64,000 nt of DNA, taken from Sporomusaceae bacterium. Lineage in GTDB: Bacteria > Bacillota > Negativicutes > Sporomusales > UBA7701. Both the position numbers and the translations under genes were made by a program. Shown here one piece after another: positions 1-8,902 of this stretch (position 1 is the first letter of the stretch; each line of letters starts with the position of its first letter). The stretch is from positions 124,001 to 188,000 of the forward strand of contig JAVKTQ010000003.1 in the NCBI GenBank assembly GCA_031460455.1. Reading direction: 5' to 3'. Below the pieces are notes generated by a model. The model was not told where the DNA came from. It saw only the letters and a list, made by a program, of their open reading frames with translations, and did no database searches.

Positions 1-1166
1 CGAAGCAGATCGGCGCCGACAAATTCAAACTGGTGACTTGGCCAGGCTACGGGAAGATCGCCGAGCTTGCCAAGAAGCACTGGGGCAAGGCGCCGACCGC
101 CGAGTGGATGTGTGAGGCCCATCCACCGTCTGTTTTCAACGCCATTCTGACGGGTGAACCCTATCCTGTCAAGGCTTTGCTGGTATCCGCCACCAATCCG
201 GTGAACTCTTACGGCCAAAGCAAGATGACGCTGGAGGCGCTGCGGAAAATCGACTTCATGGTGACGTGCGAGTACTGGATGACGCCGACGGCTGCGCTGT
301 CGGATTACGTGCTGCCGATCGCCGGCGCGCTCGAGCGGCCGACGATCACCAATTCTTACGGCTGCGCGGATTTCCTGCTGTGTTCGCAGCGGGCTATCCA
401 GCCGATGTACGAGCGGCGCAACGATTATAATTTCTGGCGCGACCTGGGAATGCGGATGGGTCAGGAAGAGATGTGGCCGTGGGAGACGGTGGAGGATGCC
501 TACCATTACCGCATCGAGCCGCTTGGCTATGGCACCGAGAGCTACGACGAGTTTGTCGAGCTGTATCGTTTCCACTTCCCCGAGCGGGAGTTTTATAAGT
601 ATAAGCGGATCGGTTTCGGTACCCCGTCAGGGAAGATCGAGCTGTATTCCTCAACTCTCAAGGATCTCGGCTACCCGCCGCTGCCCGAGTATGTCGGCCC
701 GGCCGAGAACGAAGCGGACGACCCTGAACTGGCGAAGGAGTTCCCGCTGGTGCTGACGACCGGTAACGGCTTTATGCCTTTCCACCATTCCGAGCATTTC
801 CAGATCAAGGAGCTGCGGTTCCTGCGCCATGAGCCGCGGGTGGAGATCAACCCGGCGACGGCGGCCGAGCTGGGGATCGCGGAGGACGATTGGGTATGGA
901 TCGAGACCCGCCGCGGTCGGATCAAGCAGAAGGCTTCACTGACGCAGGGGGTTGCCCCCCGGGTCATCGTTACCGAGCGCGGCTGGTGGTTCCCGGAACG
1001 GAGCATGACCGAGCCGGAACTGGGCGGCTGCCTGGAGTCGAACACCAATGTGCTGACAAGCGTCGCCGATGAGCATTGCGACCCGATGAGCGGCACCTGG
1101 GCCAACCGGGGCCTGCTGTGCAAGGTTTATAAGGTGAACGGCGCGGACGCGAAGGAGGGTAAATAA
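1..1166 (+). CDS. Molybdopterin oxidoreductase large subunit, 5'-truncated by the window
   Basis: The open frame runs in from the left edge (first full codon at base 3), so only about 388 C-terminal residues are visible and the apparent GTG at 33 is internal. The visible part covers the later Mo-cofactor domains of the DMSO-reductase superfamily (MTPTAALSDYVLP, GTPSGKIELYSS) and the C-terminal molydopterin-dinucleotide-binding beta barrel (EFPLVLTTGNG, then WVWIETRRGRIK). The N-terminal Fe-S motif and the metal ligand lie outside the window, so substrate class cannot be judged. It is followed after one base by a DmsB-like Fe-S subunit and an NrfD-like anchor, so it is probably the catalytic chain of a membrane-bound three-subunit enzyme. 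It resembles the large subunit at 4005. Confidence 0.9.
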   Translation, partial: KQIGADKFKLVTWPGYGKIAELAKKHWGKAPTAEWMCEAHPPSVFNAILTGEPYPVKALLVSATNPVNSYGQSKMTLEALRKIDFMVTCEYWMTPTAALSDYVLPIAGALERPTITNSYGCADFLLCSQRAIQPMYERRNDYNFWRDLGMRMGQEEMWPWETVEDAYHYRIEPLGYGTESYDEFVELYRFHFPEREFYKYKRIGFGTPSGKIELYSSTLKDLGYPPLPEYVGPAENEADDPELAKEFPLVLTTGNGFMPFHHSEHFQIKELRFLRHEPRVEINPATAAELGIAEDDWVWIETRRGRIKQKASLTQGVAPRVIVTERGWWFPERSMTEPELGGCLESNTNVLTSVADEHCDPMSGTWANRGLLCKVYKVNGADAKEGK

Positions 1167-1167
1167 G

Positions 1168-1713
1168 ATGGCACGCTATGCAATGGTTTTTGATACCCGG
1201 CGTTGCATCGGCTGCCACTCGTGCACGGTAGCCTGCAGGACGAAGAACGAACTGCCTCTGGATATGATCTACAACCCGGTAACAACCGTCGGCCCAGCCG
1301 GCGTGTACCCCAACCTGAGTATGGTGCATATGCCGCTGATTTGTATGCACTGCGAGAATCCGCCGTGCGTCGACGCCTGCCCGACCTGCGCTTCGCAGCG
1401 GCGGGACGACGGGATCGTGTTCGTGGAGGATAAGAAGTGTGTCGGTTGCCTGGCGTGCGTGATGGCCTGTCCTTACGGGGCGCGCGTGAAAAACCATGAG
1501 ACAGGGGCGGTGCAGAAGTGCGATTTCTGCAAGGACAGGGTTGATGAGGGCAAGCTGCCGCACTGCGTGCTTACTTGCCACCAGAAGGCGCGCGTTTTCG
1601 GCGATCTCGACGACGAGACGAGCGAAGTTTATAAACTTGTAAACGGTGAACGTACGGTACGCCTGCTGGCAGAGCTGGGCACCGAACCTTACGCCTTTTA
1701 CATTTACGGATAG
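1168..1713 (+). CDS. DmsB/PsrB-type four-cluster ferredoxin subunit
   Basis: 181 residues with sixteen cysteines in four groups: CIGCHSCTVAC near residue 14, CMHCENPPCVDAC near 60, CVGCLACVMAC near 93, and C-x2-C-x11-C-x3-C near 120. This is the arrangement of electron-transfer subunits of Mo-bisPGD oxidoreductases (DmsB, PsrB, NrfC). It should carry four [4Fe-4S] clusters and pass electrons between the large subunit and the NrfD-like anchor encoded 12 bases downstream. There is no signal peptide of its own; if exported it would travel with its partner. The start is fixed by GGAGG nine bases upstream. Family assignment is secure, the redox partner outside the complex is inferred. Confidence 0.93.
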   Translation: MARYAMVFDTRRCIGCHSCTVACRTKNELPLDMIYNPVTTVGPAGVYPNLSMVHMPLICMHCENPPCVDACPTCASQRRDDGIVFVEDKKCVGCLACVMACPYGARVKNHETGAVQKCDFCKDRVDEGKLPHCVLTCHQKARVFGDLDDETSEVYKLVNGERTVRLLAELGTEPYAFYIYG

Positions 1714-1725
1714 GAGGCGGAGCTG

Positions 1726-2655
1726 ATGAGTCAAAAGCATGAGGGCTGGGGTTGGATGCTGGCCGTGGATTTCTTCTTTGCCGGCATGGGCGGCGCGATG
1801 CTGGTGATCGCCGGGATCGCCGACCTGTTCGTTGGCGAGGGGCGCACTTCGGCGCTCGCGAGTTTCCTTGGGGCGGCTTTTATGGGATTGGGGTCGGGTC
1901 TGCTGATCTTCGAACTCGGCCGGCCCTTCCAGTCGTGGCGTGTGTTTATGAATCCCAAGGCGATCCTGACGGTAGGCGCCTGGGTTATGTCGCTGGCGAT
2001 CTGCGCCGGCTTGGTTTACACGACGTTTTCGTTCGCTATCTTCCCCTGGAGCGGCTGGGTGTTAGTCCGCAAACTGTTGGCCTTGGTGATGGTGGTTTCC
2101 GGCCTGATTGTGGCCACTTACCCCGGTATCCTGCTGGGCAGGCTCAAAGGCCGTCCGCTGTGGGTCGGCCCGGGGATGACGAGTCTTTTTCTGACCTCGT
2201 CGTTGGTGACCGCATTTGCCGCGCATATTCTTAGCGGCATGATTGTGGCGCCGGCGACGATCGGCGACGTGCTAAGCAGATTCCCGGCGATAACTGCGGT
2301 GCTGTTGGCGGTGCAACTGCTGTTGTGGGTCAGCTATATGTGGGTTAAGATCAGTGGCGCGACCGAGGCCGAGGCTGTCGCCGCCCGCCGGTTGCTCTGC
2401 GGCGAGTATTCTTCGTCGTTCAAGTACGGTCTCATGCTGGTGGGTACGGTACTGCCGCTGGTGCTCGTGCTGGTGTCTTCGCCGCTTTATCAGGCAACCG
2501 GCGCGGTTTTGGTGCTGGTGGGCGGGTTCATACTGCGCATGCTGGTCATTTATGCCGGCGGCGCGGACCGGACCTGGCTGCCGGGCGAAGTGAAGTACCG
2601 TTCGCGGTTGCCGCACGGCGACGAGGCCTTTATGAAGGCTTGGAACAGCAAGTAA
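1726..2655 (+). CDS. NrfD/PsrC-type quinone-interacting membrane anchor
   Basis: 309 residues, almost entirely hydrophobic helices separated by short loops, beginning with a helix rich in Gly (FFFAGMGGAMLVIAGIADL). Length and layout fit the NrfD/PsrC family, which anchors Mo-bisPGD enzymes and exchanges electrons with menaquinone without haem. TAGGAGG precedes the ATG. It lies directly after the Fe-S subunit, completing an ABC-type complex with the truncated large subunit. Whether the complex reduces its substrate with quinol or oxidises it into the quinone pool cannot be read from the sequence. Confidence 0.9.
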   Translation: MSQKHEGWGWMLAVDFFFAGMGGAMLVIAGIADLFVGEGRTSALASFLGAAFMGLGSGLLIFELGRPFQSWRVFMNPKAILTVGAWVMSLAICAGLVYTTFSFAIFPWSGWVLVRKLLALVMVVSGLIVATYPGILLGRLKGRPLWVGPGMTSLFLTSSLVTAFAAHILSGMIVAPATIGDVLSRFPAITAVLLAVQLLLWVSYMWVKISGATEAEAVAARRLLCGEYSSSFKYGLMLVGTVLPLVLVLVSSPLYQATGAVLVLVGGFILRMLVIYAGGADRTWLPGEVKYRSRLPHGDEAFMKAWNSK

Positions 2656-2694
2656 TTTATGGACCGCAAATAAGCTAAGAGCAGGAGACTTGCT

Positions 2695-4008
2695 ATGCAA
2701 CCGGCTGAAATCACTGCAGTAAATAACGTTTTGAACCACACGGAGAGCGTCTGCCCCGTTTGTCTGAGGGTCGTCGCCGCTCAGGTCGTAGTCGAGGGCC
2801 GGGTTGTCTATATGGAAAAGTCATGTCCCGAGCACGGGGCGTTCAAGACTTACTTGTGGCCGGATGTCGATCACTATCGGTGGATGGGGTCTTTCCAGTT
2901 CCCCTGTGTGCGGCCGAAACAGCCACTACCTGTCGCGCAGGGCTGCCCGCGCGATTGCGGGCCGTGTACGGGTCATCTCCGCCACGCGACGCTTGTGGAA
3001 CTGGAACTTACGCATCGCTGCAATCTACGCTGCCCGGTGTGTTTTATGGCGGCCGGGTCGGCGCAGAAGGCTGCGCCGCCTGAGCCTGATCTGAAGGCTG
3101 TCGAGGGGCTGTTCCGGGCCGCGATGGCGAAAACCGGGCCGCAGACGAGCATCCAGCTCACCGGCGGCGAGCCGACAGTGCGCGACGATCTGGCGGATAT
3201 CGTCAGGCTGGGCCGAAAGATTGGTTTCAACTCTATCGAGGTGAATACGAACGGCGTGGTGATTGCCAAGGATCCGGGCTACGCCGCGCGGCTGGCCGAA
3301 GCCGGAATTAGCGGCATTTATCTGCAGTTTGACGGGCTGAGCCCGGATGTTTACAGGAAAATCCGCGGTGAGGATTTGCTGGCCGTGAAACGCCGGGCGA
3401 TTGAGAATTGTCGGGCGGCCGGCGTCCAGGTGGTGCTGGCGATGACGGTCATCGGCGGCATTAACGCGGATCAGATGGGCGCGGTGCTCGAGTTTGCCCT
3501 CGAAAATCGCGACGTGGTCGTGGGCATAGCCTATCAGCCTGCCTTCGGCTCGGGGCGGTTCGAGGTGGCGCCCGAACGCCGGCTGACGATGGGGGATGTG
3601 GCGTTTATGCTGGCCGCGCAGAGCGGCGGTCTGCTTGAGCCGTACGATTTGTGGCCGCTGGCGTGCGCGCCCTTGTGCGATTCGGCGACTTATCTCGTCG
3701 AAGAGCAGGGGAAGTTTACGCCGCTGACCCGCCTGATTTCCCGGGAGGAGTATACCGAGTATTACAATCCCGACAGCCCGCAGGGGTCGGTCTTCTGGGA
3801 TATCGCCGCCGAGCGGTTTCCCGGCCGCGGTCCGGGGTTGTCGATCATCGTGATGAATTTTATGGATGCCAGGAGCATGGATCTTAAGCGCCTCCGGGAG
3901 TGCAGCATGCTGGTGGCCGGGCCGGAAGGCCGGCTGATCCCGTTTTGCGCCTACCAGCTTACCGATGTGTCCGGAAATAAGACTGTAACTCAAGGGTGCA
4001 GAAAATGA
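2695..4008 (+). CDS. Radical SAM protein of the MJ0619/tetraether-synthase (Tes) type
   Basis: 437 residues. The radical SAM cysteines C-x3-C-x2-C are at residues 109-116 (HRCNLRCPVC), followed by a glycine-rich SAM-binding GGEPT. Upstream are further cysteines: CPVC at 20-23, CPEHG at 44-48 and CPRDCGPC at 84-91. That layout is typical of proteins related to archaeal MJ0619, which has been reported both as a pterin methylase and as the tetraether lipid synthase. The extra cysteines suggest additional Fe-S clusters. The gene follows the NrfD anchor by 39 bases and its stop overlaps the next Mo-enzyme start (ATGA), so co-translation with a molybdoenzyme is likely. Its role here (lipid, pterin or substrate chemistry) is unknown. 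Confidence 0.85.
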   Translation: MQPAEITAVNNVLNHTESVCPVCLRVVAAQVVVEGRVVYMEKSCPEHGAFKTYLWPDVDHYRWMGSFQFPCVRPKQPLPVAQGCPRDCGPCTGHLRHATLVELELTHRCNLRCPVCFMAAGSAQKAAPPEPDLKAVEGLFRAAMAKTGPQTSIQLTGGEPTVRDDLADIVRLGRKIGFNSIEVNTNGVVIAKDPGYAARLAEAGISGIYLQFDGLSPDVYRKIRGEDLLAVKRRAIENCRAAGVQVVLAMTVIGGINADQMGAVLEFALENRDVVVGIAYQPAFGSGRFEVAPERRLTMGDVAFMLAAQSGGLLEPYDLWPLACAPLCDSATYLVEEQGKFTPLTRLISREEYTEYYNPDSPQGSVFWDIAAERFPGRGPGLSIIVMNFMDARSMDLKRLRECSMLVAGPEGRLIPFCAYQLTDVSGNKTVTQGCRK

Positions 4009-6188
4009 CGCAGGAAAAATCCGTGCAGACGAACTGCCGCTTTTGCGGGTATCAGTGCGGCCTTAAGGCGACGGTCGCCGCCGGGCGGGTGACTGCGGTC
4101 GAACCCGACCCCACCCAGTATCCGGGCGATGCGAGCATCCAGCGCGGCTGCCGGCGTTGGCGCCTGGCGCCGGAGTTTCTCGATCACCCCCAGCGGGTCA
4201 ATTATCCGCTCAAGCGGGTGGGCGAGCGCGGCAGCGGGCAGTGGCAGCGGATAACCTGGGACGAGGCGCTGGACGGGATCGCGGCCAAGCTGGCGCAGCT
4301 CAAAGAGCGCTATGGCCCGGAGATGCTGGCAACCTGTATTGGCGGCCCGCACGCGGTGTTTTGGCCGCTCCACCGCTTTTTGACTCTTTTCGGCAGCCCC
4401 AACAACGTGGGGATCGGCCAGATATGCTGGAATCCGGCCACGTGGGTCAACACGCTTACGTACGGCTGGACGATCGACAATGAGCTTGATCCCGAGCAGA
4501 CGGGGTGCGCGCTTTTTTGGGGAACGAATCCGGCCGAGTCGGATAATTCCCTGCTGTGGCGAACGCTGGTGCGCTACAACCAGACAGGCAAGCCGCTGAT
4601 CGTCGTCGACCCGCGGCGGACGAGGACGGCGGAGCTGGCGACGCTGTGGCTGCCGGTGCGTCCCGGCACCGATGCGGTACTGGCTCTGGGCCTAATCAAT
4701 GTAATCGTTGCCGAGCGGCTGTATGACGAGGCGTTTGTCGATGGCTGGTGCAACGGGTTCGCGCAGCTTGCCAAACATGTGGCCCGTTTTACGCCGTCGT
4801 ATGTGGAGGGCGTTACCGGGGTAAAGGCGGAAACGGTCGTGGCGGCCGCCCGCCTGTACGCCGGAAACGCGCCGGCGACGCTGTTCTCGGGCAGGGGCAT
4901 CGACCAGATCGGGGCCAATAGTTTTCAGACCCAGCGGGGACTGGCGATTATGCGGGCGATAACCGGCAACTTGGATGTGCCCGGAGCTTCGCACATTTCC
5001 GAGATGCCCGATTTTATCCCGGAGATCGACTTGGAGCTGAGCGAGCAATTTCCGGCCGAGGCGCGCGCAAAGCGCCTGGGAAGTCTGGCGTTGCAGTCGT
5101 ATCCGGCGTATGAACGCGTCCGGCGGCTGACGATGCGGCACGGACGGCGTCTGCCGATGCGCTATTTGACGTCCGCCCAGCCAAACCTGGTGTGGCGGGC
5201 GATGCTGACCGGCGAGCCTTATCCGGTCCGTTCGCTGATAGTGATGGCGACCAATCCGCTACTGACCCAGGCGGATTCCCGCTTGGTGTATGAGGCGCTG
5301 AAGAGCCTTGACTTGCTGGTGGCGCTGGAGCTATTTCCGACGCCGACGACAATGCTGGCCGATTATGTGCTGCCGAGCGCCGGCGCTTTGGAGAGGCCGC
5401 TGCACGAGACAAAGGCCGGTACGGCCAATCTGGCGTACGGGGGCGCGAAGGCGGTAGAGCCGTATTACGAGCGACGTCCCGACTACGATTTTTGGCGGGG
5501 GCTTGGCCTAAGGCTGGGACAGGAGAACAACTGGCCCTGGCGGACTTTCGAGGCGGCGCTGGCCGCCAGCATGGAGCCGACAGGCTGGACGTGGGAGGAT
5601 TTCTGCCGCGCAGGCCTTTATTCGCTGCCGCCCGAGTACCGCAAGCATGAACGGTCCGATCCCGAGACGGGTATGCCGGCCGGGTTTGCGACGGCCAGCG
5701 GCAAGGTGGAGCTGTACTGTGAACTTATCGCGGAGATCGGCGGCGATCCGCTGCCGGTTCCCAAGCCCCAACCGGAGACGAGCGCGGAATTTCCGCTGTC
5801 GCTGATCACCGGGGCGCGGTTTCAGCCGTATTTTGCCTCCAGTTTCCGCCAATTCGCGACTTTGCGGTCCGCCCATCCCGAGCCCTGGGCGGAGGTGAGC
5901 GTCGCAACGGCCCGCAAGCTAGGCCTTGAGGAGGGCTGTCTGGTATGGGTGGAGACGGAACGCGGGCGGGCTCGCTTTACGCTCAAGATCGCCAATATGG
6001 GCGACGACGTCGTGAGTGTCGAGTACGGGTGGTGGTACCCGGAGGAGGCGGCGACCGACCCTGGCCTTGGCGGCCTCTGGACGGCTAACGCCAATATCCT
6101 GACTAATGCTGATTACGAGGCTTCCGATCCCCTGATCGGGACCGCGACATATAACGGTATGCCCTGCCGCGTGGCGAAGGTGAAGTAG
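4005..6188 (+). CDS. Molybdopterin oxidoreductase large subunit (acetylene hydratase/thiosulfate reductase-like branch)
   Basis: 727 residues from the ATG that overlaps the upstream stop; an in-frame GTG nine bases earlier is possible but unnecessary. The N-terminal cluster motif is complete: Cys11, Cys14, Cys18 and Cys49. The likely Mo/W ligand is Cys141 (GIGQICWNPATW), as in Cys-ligated formate dehydrogenase and acetylene hydratase. LIVVDPRRTRTAE and the C-terminal dinucleotide-binding barrel are present. No Tat signal is visible, so it is probably cytoplasmic, unless co-exported. It forms the end of the first molybdoenzyme cluster and lacks its own Fe-S and anchor genes; it may share those upstream or pair with the radical SAM protein. 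Substrate unknown. Confidence 0.9.
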   Translation: MTQEKSVQTNCRFCGYQCGLKATVAAGRVTAVEPDPTQYPGDASIQRGCRRWRLAPEFLDHPQRVNYPLKRVGERGSGQWQRITWDEALDGIAAKLAQLKERYGPEMLATCIGGPHAVFWPLHRFLTLFGSPNNVGIGQICWNPATWVNTLTYGWTIDNELDPEQTGCALFWGTNPAESDNSLLWRTLVRYNQTGKPLIVVDPRRTRTAELATLWLPVRPGTDAVLALGLINVIVAERLYDEAFVDGWCNGFAQLAKHVARFTPSYVEGVTGVKAETVVAAARLYAGNAPATLFSGRGIDQIGANSFQTQRGLAIMRAITGNLDVPGASHISEMPDFIPEIDLELSEQFPAEARAKRLGSLALQSYPAYERVRRLTMRHGRRLPMRYLTSAQPNLVWRAMLTGEPYPVRSLIVMATNPLLTQADSRLVYEALKSLDLLVALELFPTPTTMLADYVLPSAGALERPLHETKAGTANLAYGGAKAVEPYYERRPDYDFWRGLGLRLGQENNWPWRTFEAALAASMEPTGWTWEDFCRAGLYSLPPEYRKHERSDPETGMPAGFATASGKVELYCELIAEIGGDPLPVPKPQPETSAEFPLSLITGARFQPYFASSFRQFATLRSAHPEPWAEVSVATARKLGLEEGCLVWVETERGRARFTLKIANMGDDVVSVEYGWWYPEEAATDPGLGGLWTANANILTNADYEASDPLIGTATYNGMPCRVAKVK

Positions 6189-6243
6189 TTCCAAAATGAC
6201 ACTGTTATCGCAAAAACGGATTATCCGCTGCAGAAGCGCTCAG

Positions 6244-6268
6244 CTTGTTATGTGAAGGTATTAACATG
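6244..6268. promoter_or_regulatory. Inverted repeat upstream of the sigma-54 promoter
   Basis: CTTGTTA and TAACATG arms (six of seven positions complementary) separated by 11 bases, centred about 110-125 bases before the sigma-54 element. That is the usual distance for an enhancer-binding-protein site. Only one copy was found, so the assignment is tentative. Confidence 0.35.
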
Positions 6269-6367
6269 CGGCTGCGTATCCCAAAAAGAGATAAGACGCC
6301 GTCCGGGGCCTCTTCGCGAAAGCGCCGGCAATACTGGAATAAGGCGATTTTCGGCGATTATGTCAGA

Positions 6368-6385
6368 CTGGCACGCATATTGCAT
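6368..6385 (+). promoter_or_regulatory. Sigma-54 (-24/-12) promoter
   Basis: CTGGCACG-N4-TTGCAT matches the sigma-54 consensus at every conserved position with correct GG-to-GC spacing. Transcription would start near 6395, giving a leader of about 180 bases before the molybdoenzyme start. It implies that the following operon is strictly activator-controlled. No activator gene lies next to it. Confidence 0.85.
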
Positions 6386-6435
6386 GTTGATATATAACGA
6401 ATCATTATTAAGAGGTTGATTCTAGGCTGGGCTAT

Positions 6436-6480
6436 GCCTCATTTTATAGAGCAGACAGTTTGTGGGAGCTTAATGAGGGC
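6436..6480 (+). other. Possible structured 5' leader
   Basis: GCCTCATT (6436-6443) can pair with AATGAGGGC (6472-6480) with one bulged G, closing a 28-base loop. The octamer TGTGGGAG occurs twice (6461 and 6493). The element lies wholly inside the predicted leader of the sigma-54 transcript. I could not match it to a known riboswitch, including the Moco motif, by eye. Confidence 0.3.
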
Positions 6481-6574
6481 TCGGCTACCGCCTGTGGGAG
6501 GTGTTTGGGTACAGCAATAATCCTACCGCTTGCGAGCAAAACAAAACATCTTTTTAGAAAGGGTTGGTGAAATC

Positions 6575-8842
6575 GTGAACAAAATTACCCGAGAATGGAA
6601 GCATGTAAACGAAGACGGTTCATATACCGTCAGAACCTGCGGTTGGTCGCCCCCCGGTGATCATCCCGTAGGATGCGGTATGAAGCTGCACGTAAAAGGC
6701 GGCAAGCTTGTAAAGGTCGAGGGCGACCCCGATCATCCCATCAGCCAGGGCCGGCTTTGCATCCGCTGTCTGACGCTGCCGGAGTACGTGCACCATCCCC
6801 AGCGTATCACCACGCCGATGAAGCGCGCTCCCGAAAACCGCGGCAAAGATATCTGGCAGAAGATTTCCTGGGACGAAGCCTGGGATATCATCGTGCCGAA
6901 GATCAAAGAATTCAAGGCCAAATATGGCGCCGAGTCGATCGTCGTTTTCGGCGGCACCGGCCGTCAGGCTTGCCTGTACTACTATCCGCTCGGTTTTGCC
7001 TCGATCGGCACCCCGAACGTTTGCTACCCCTGGAGCGGCTGGTCCTGCTACGGCCCGCGCTGCTCGATCACCGACTACATCCTCGGCGCCGGCTATCCCG
7101 AGATCGACTTCGCCGGTACCTATCCCGACCGTTACGACAACCCGAACTATGTCACGCCGAAGTGGATCATGCAGTGGGGCAAAAACCCGCTCATGTCCAA
7201 CCCGGACGGCTTCTTCGGCCACTCGCTCATCGACCTGATGAAGCGCGGCACGGAGCTCATCCAGATCGACCCGCGGATGACCTGGCTCGGCACCCGCTCC
7301 AAGTATGTCTGCCAGCTGCGTCCCGGCACCGACACCGCCCTTGCGCTTGCGTTCCTCAACGTCATCATCAACGAGGAGCTGTACGACAAGGACTTCGTCG
7401 AAAACTGGTGCTACGGCTTCGACGAGCTCAAAGAACGCGTTCAGGAATACCCGCCTGAGAAAGTCGCCGACATCACCTGGGTGCCTGCGCAGAAAATCCG
7501 CGAAGTCGCCCGCTTCATGGCTACCCAAAAGCCGGGCGCCATTCAGTGGGGTCTGGCCGTCGACGAAAACCCGAACGGCGTCCAGCTCGGTCACGCCATC
7601 CTGTCCCTGTGCGCCATCACCGGAAACCTCGACGTTCCCGGCGGCATCACAATTGGCCCACCGGCTGCTCTGCTCGGCAAATGGCGTATGGAAACCCGCC
7701 GCAACCTGTCCCCCGAACTGTGGGACAAACGTATCGGCGCGAAAGAATGGCCGGCGCTCAGCACCGCCATGGCTACCACCCATCCGGACGAAACCCTCGA
7801 TACTCTCGAGACCGGCAAACCCTACAAACTGCGCATGGGCTGGTTCAACAGCAGCAACTTCCTTACCCCGACCTGCTCCGCTCAGCCTGACCGCTGGTAC
7901 CGGGCCCTCAAGAGCCTCGAGTTCAACGTTGTTCAGGACCTGTTCATGACCCCGACCGCGATGGCGTTTGCCGACGTGTTCCTGCCGCTGCCCACCTTCG
8001 CGGAAGCCGACGGCGTCGTCGTTACCCACTTCGGCCGCAACGCCGTGTTCCTTGGCGCCATCAACCAGGCCTTCCGCGTTGGCGACACCAAGTCGGACAT
8101 CGAGGTCTGCATTGAGCTGGGCAAACGTCTCCACCCGGATATGTGGCCGTTCGACAGCGTCGAAGACTTCTTCACCCATCAGCTCAAGCCCGAGCTGGGT
8201 ATCGACTTCAACGACCTGCGCGAGCAGTTCATCTATCAGCCCAAGTACGAATACCGCAAGTTCGAATCCGGCAAACTGCGCGCCGACGGCGAACCCGGCT
8301 TCAATACGGTTACCGGCCAGGTCGAACTGACCTCGACGCTGTTCGAAGCGTGGGGCGAGGACGCGCTGCCGTACTTCCAGGAGCCTCCGTACAGCCCGAA
8401 CAGCACGCCGGAACTCTTCAAAGAGTATCCGCTCGTCCTCACGACCGGCGCGCGGAAGTTCACCTCCTTCCATTCCGAGCACAGGCAGATTTCGACCCTG
8501 CGCGAGATCGATCCTTACAACGAAATGGAAATTCATCCCGATACCGCCGCCCAGCTCGGCATCATCGACGGCGACTATGTCATGATGGAGAACATGTTCG
8601 GCAAGTGTAAGGCGAAAGCCAAACTGACGCCGATCATCCACCCGAAGGTCGTCCATTCCACCCACGGCTGGTGGTACCCCGAGCAACCGGGCGAAGAACC
8701 GAACCTGTTCGGCGTCTGGGAATCGAACATCAACACCCTGATTCCGCACAAGCACATCGGCAAACTCGGTTTCGGCTGCCCGGCCAAACAGATGATCTGC
8801 AAAGTTTACCGGGTAGAAGCGGACACCAAAACTGAACTGTAG
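6575..8842 (+). CDS. Mo/W-bisPGD enzyme of the acetylene hydratase / catechol dehydroxylase-like branch
   Basis: 755 residues from GTG 6575, preferred over the TTG at 6530 because AGAAAGGG precedes it. The central region closely resembles what I recall of Pelobacter acetylene hydratase (YDKDFVENW, then FDELKERVQEYP and the stretch after it). The N terminus departs from the usual C-x2-C-x3-C cluster motif: Cys22, then GDHPVGC with Cys34, then Cys62 and Cys65. Candidate Mo ligands are Cys150, Cys158 and Cys163. There is no Tat signal. It is first in a three-gene sigma-54 operon with a two-cluster Fe-S protein. Related large/small pairs include gut catechol dehydroxylases, so a reductive or hydratase-type reaction on an organic substrate is plausible; the substrate is not determined. 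Confidence 0.87.
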   Translation: MNKITREWKHVNEDGSYTVRTCGWSPPGDHPVGCGMKLHVKGGKLVKVEGDPDHPISQGRLCIRCLTLPEYVHHPQRITTPMKRAPENRGKDIWQKISWDEAWDIIVPKIKEFKAKYGAESIVVFGGTGRQACLYYYPLGFASIGTPNVCYPWSGWSCYGPRCSITDYILGAGYPEIDFAGTYPDRYDNPNYVTPKWIMQWGKNPLMSNPDGFFGHSLIDLMKRGTELIQIDPRMTWLGTRSKYVCQLRPGTDTALALAFLNVIINEELYDKDFVENWCYGFDELKERVQEYPPEKVADITWVPAQKIREVARFMATQKPGAIQWGLAVDENPNGVQLGHAILSLCAITGNLDVPGGITIGPPAALLGKWRMETRRNLSPELWDKRIGAKEWPALSTAMATTHPDETLDTLETGKPYKLRMGWFNSSNFLTPTCSAQPDRWYRALKSLEFNVVQDLFMTPTAMAFADVFLPLPTFAEADGVVVTHFGRNAVFLGAINQAFRVGDTKSDIEVCIELGKRLHPDMWPFDSVEDFFTHQLKPELGIDFNDLREQFIYQPKYEYRKFESGKLRADGEPGFNTVTGQVELTSTLFEAWGEDALPYFQEPPYSPNSTPELFKEYPLVLTTGARKFTSFHSEHRQISTLREIDPYNEMEIHPDTAAQLGIIDGDYVMMENMFGKCKAKAKLTPIIHPKVVHSTHGWWYPEQPGEEPNLFGVWESNINTLIPHKHIGKLGFGCPAKQMICKVYRVEADTKTEL

Positions 8843-8902
8843 AACAGCCGCTTCCTCCGGGTCCGGCTGGTCGACGAAGAATAGCGATAGGAGGGTGAAC
8901 AA

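Noticed and set aside
33-1166. GTG at 33 as a true start
   Set aside because: The frame is open to the left edge and the family is twice as long, so the gene is cut by the window.
6386-6574. Moco riboswitch in the molybdoenzyme leader
   Set aside because: I could not align the known conserved core; only a generic stem and a repeated octamer are visible, so only a structured leader is reported.
6575-8842. Naming the molybdoenzyme acetylene hydratase
   Set aside because: The Fe-S ligand pattern and the region around the Mo ligand differ from acetylene hydratase; similarity is to the branch, not enough for the function.
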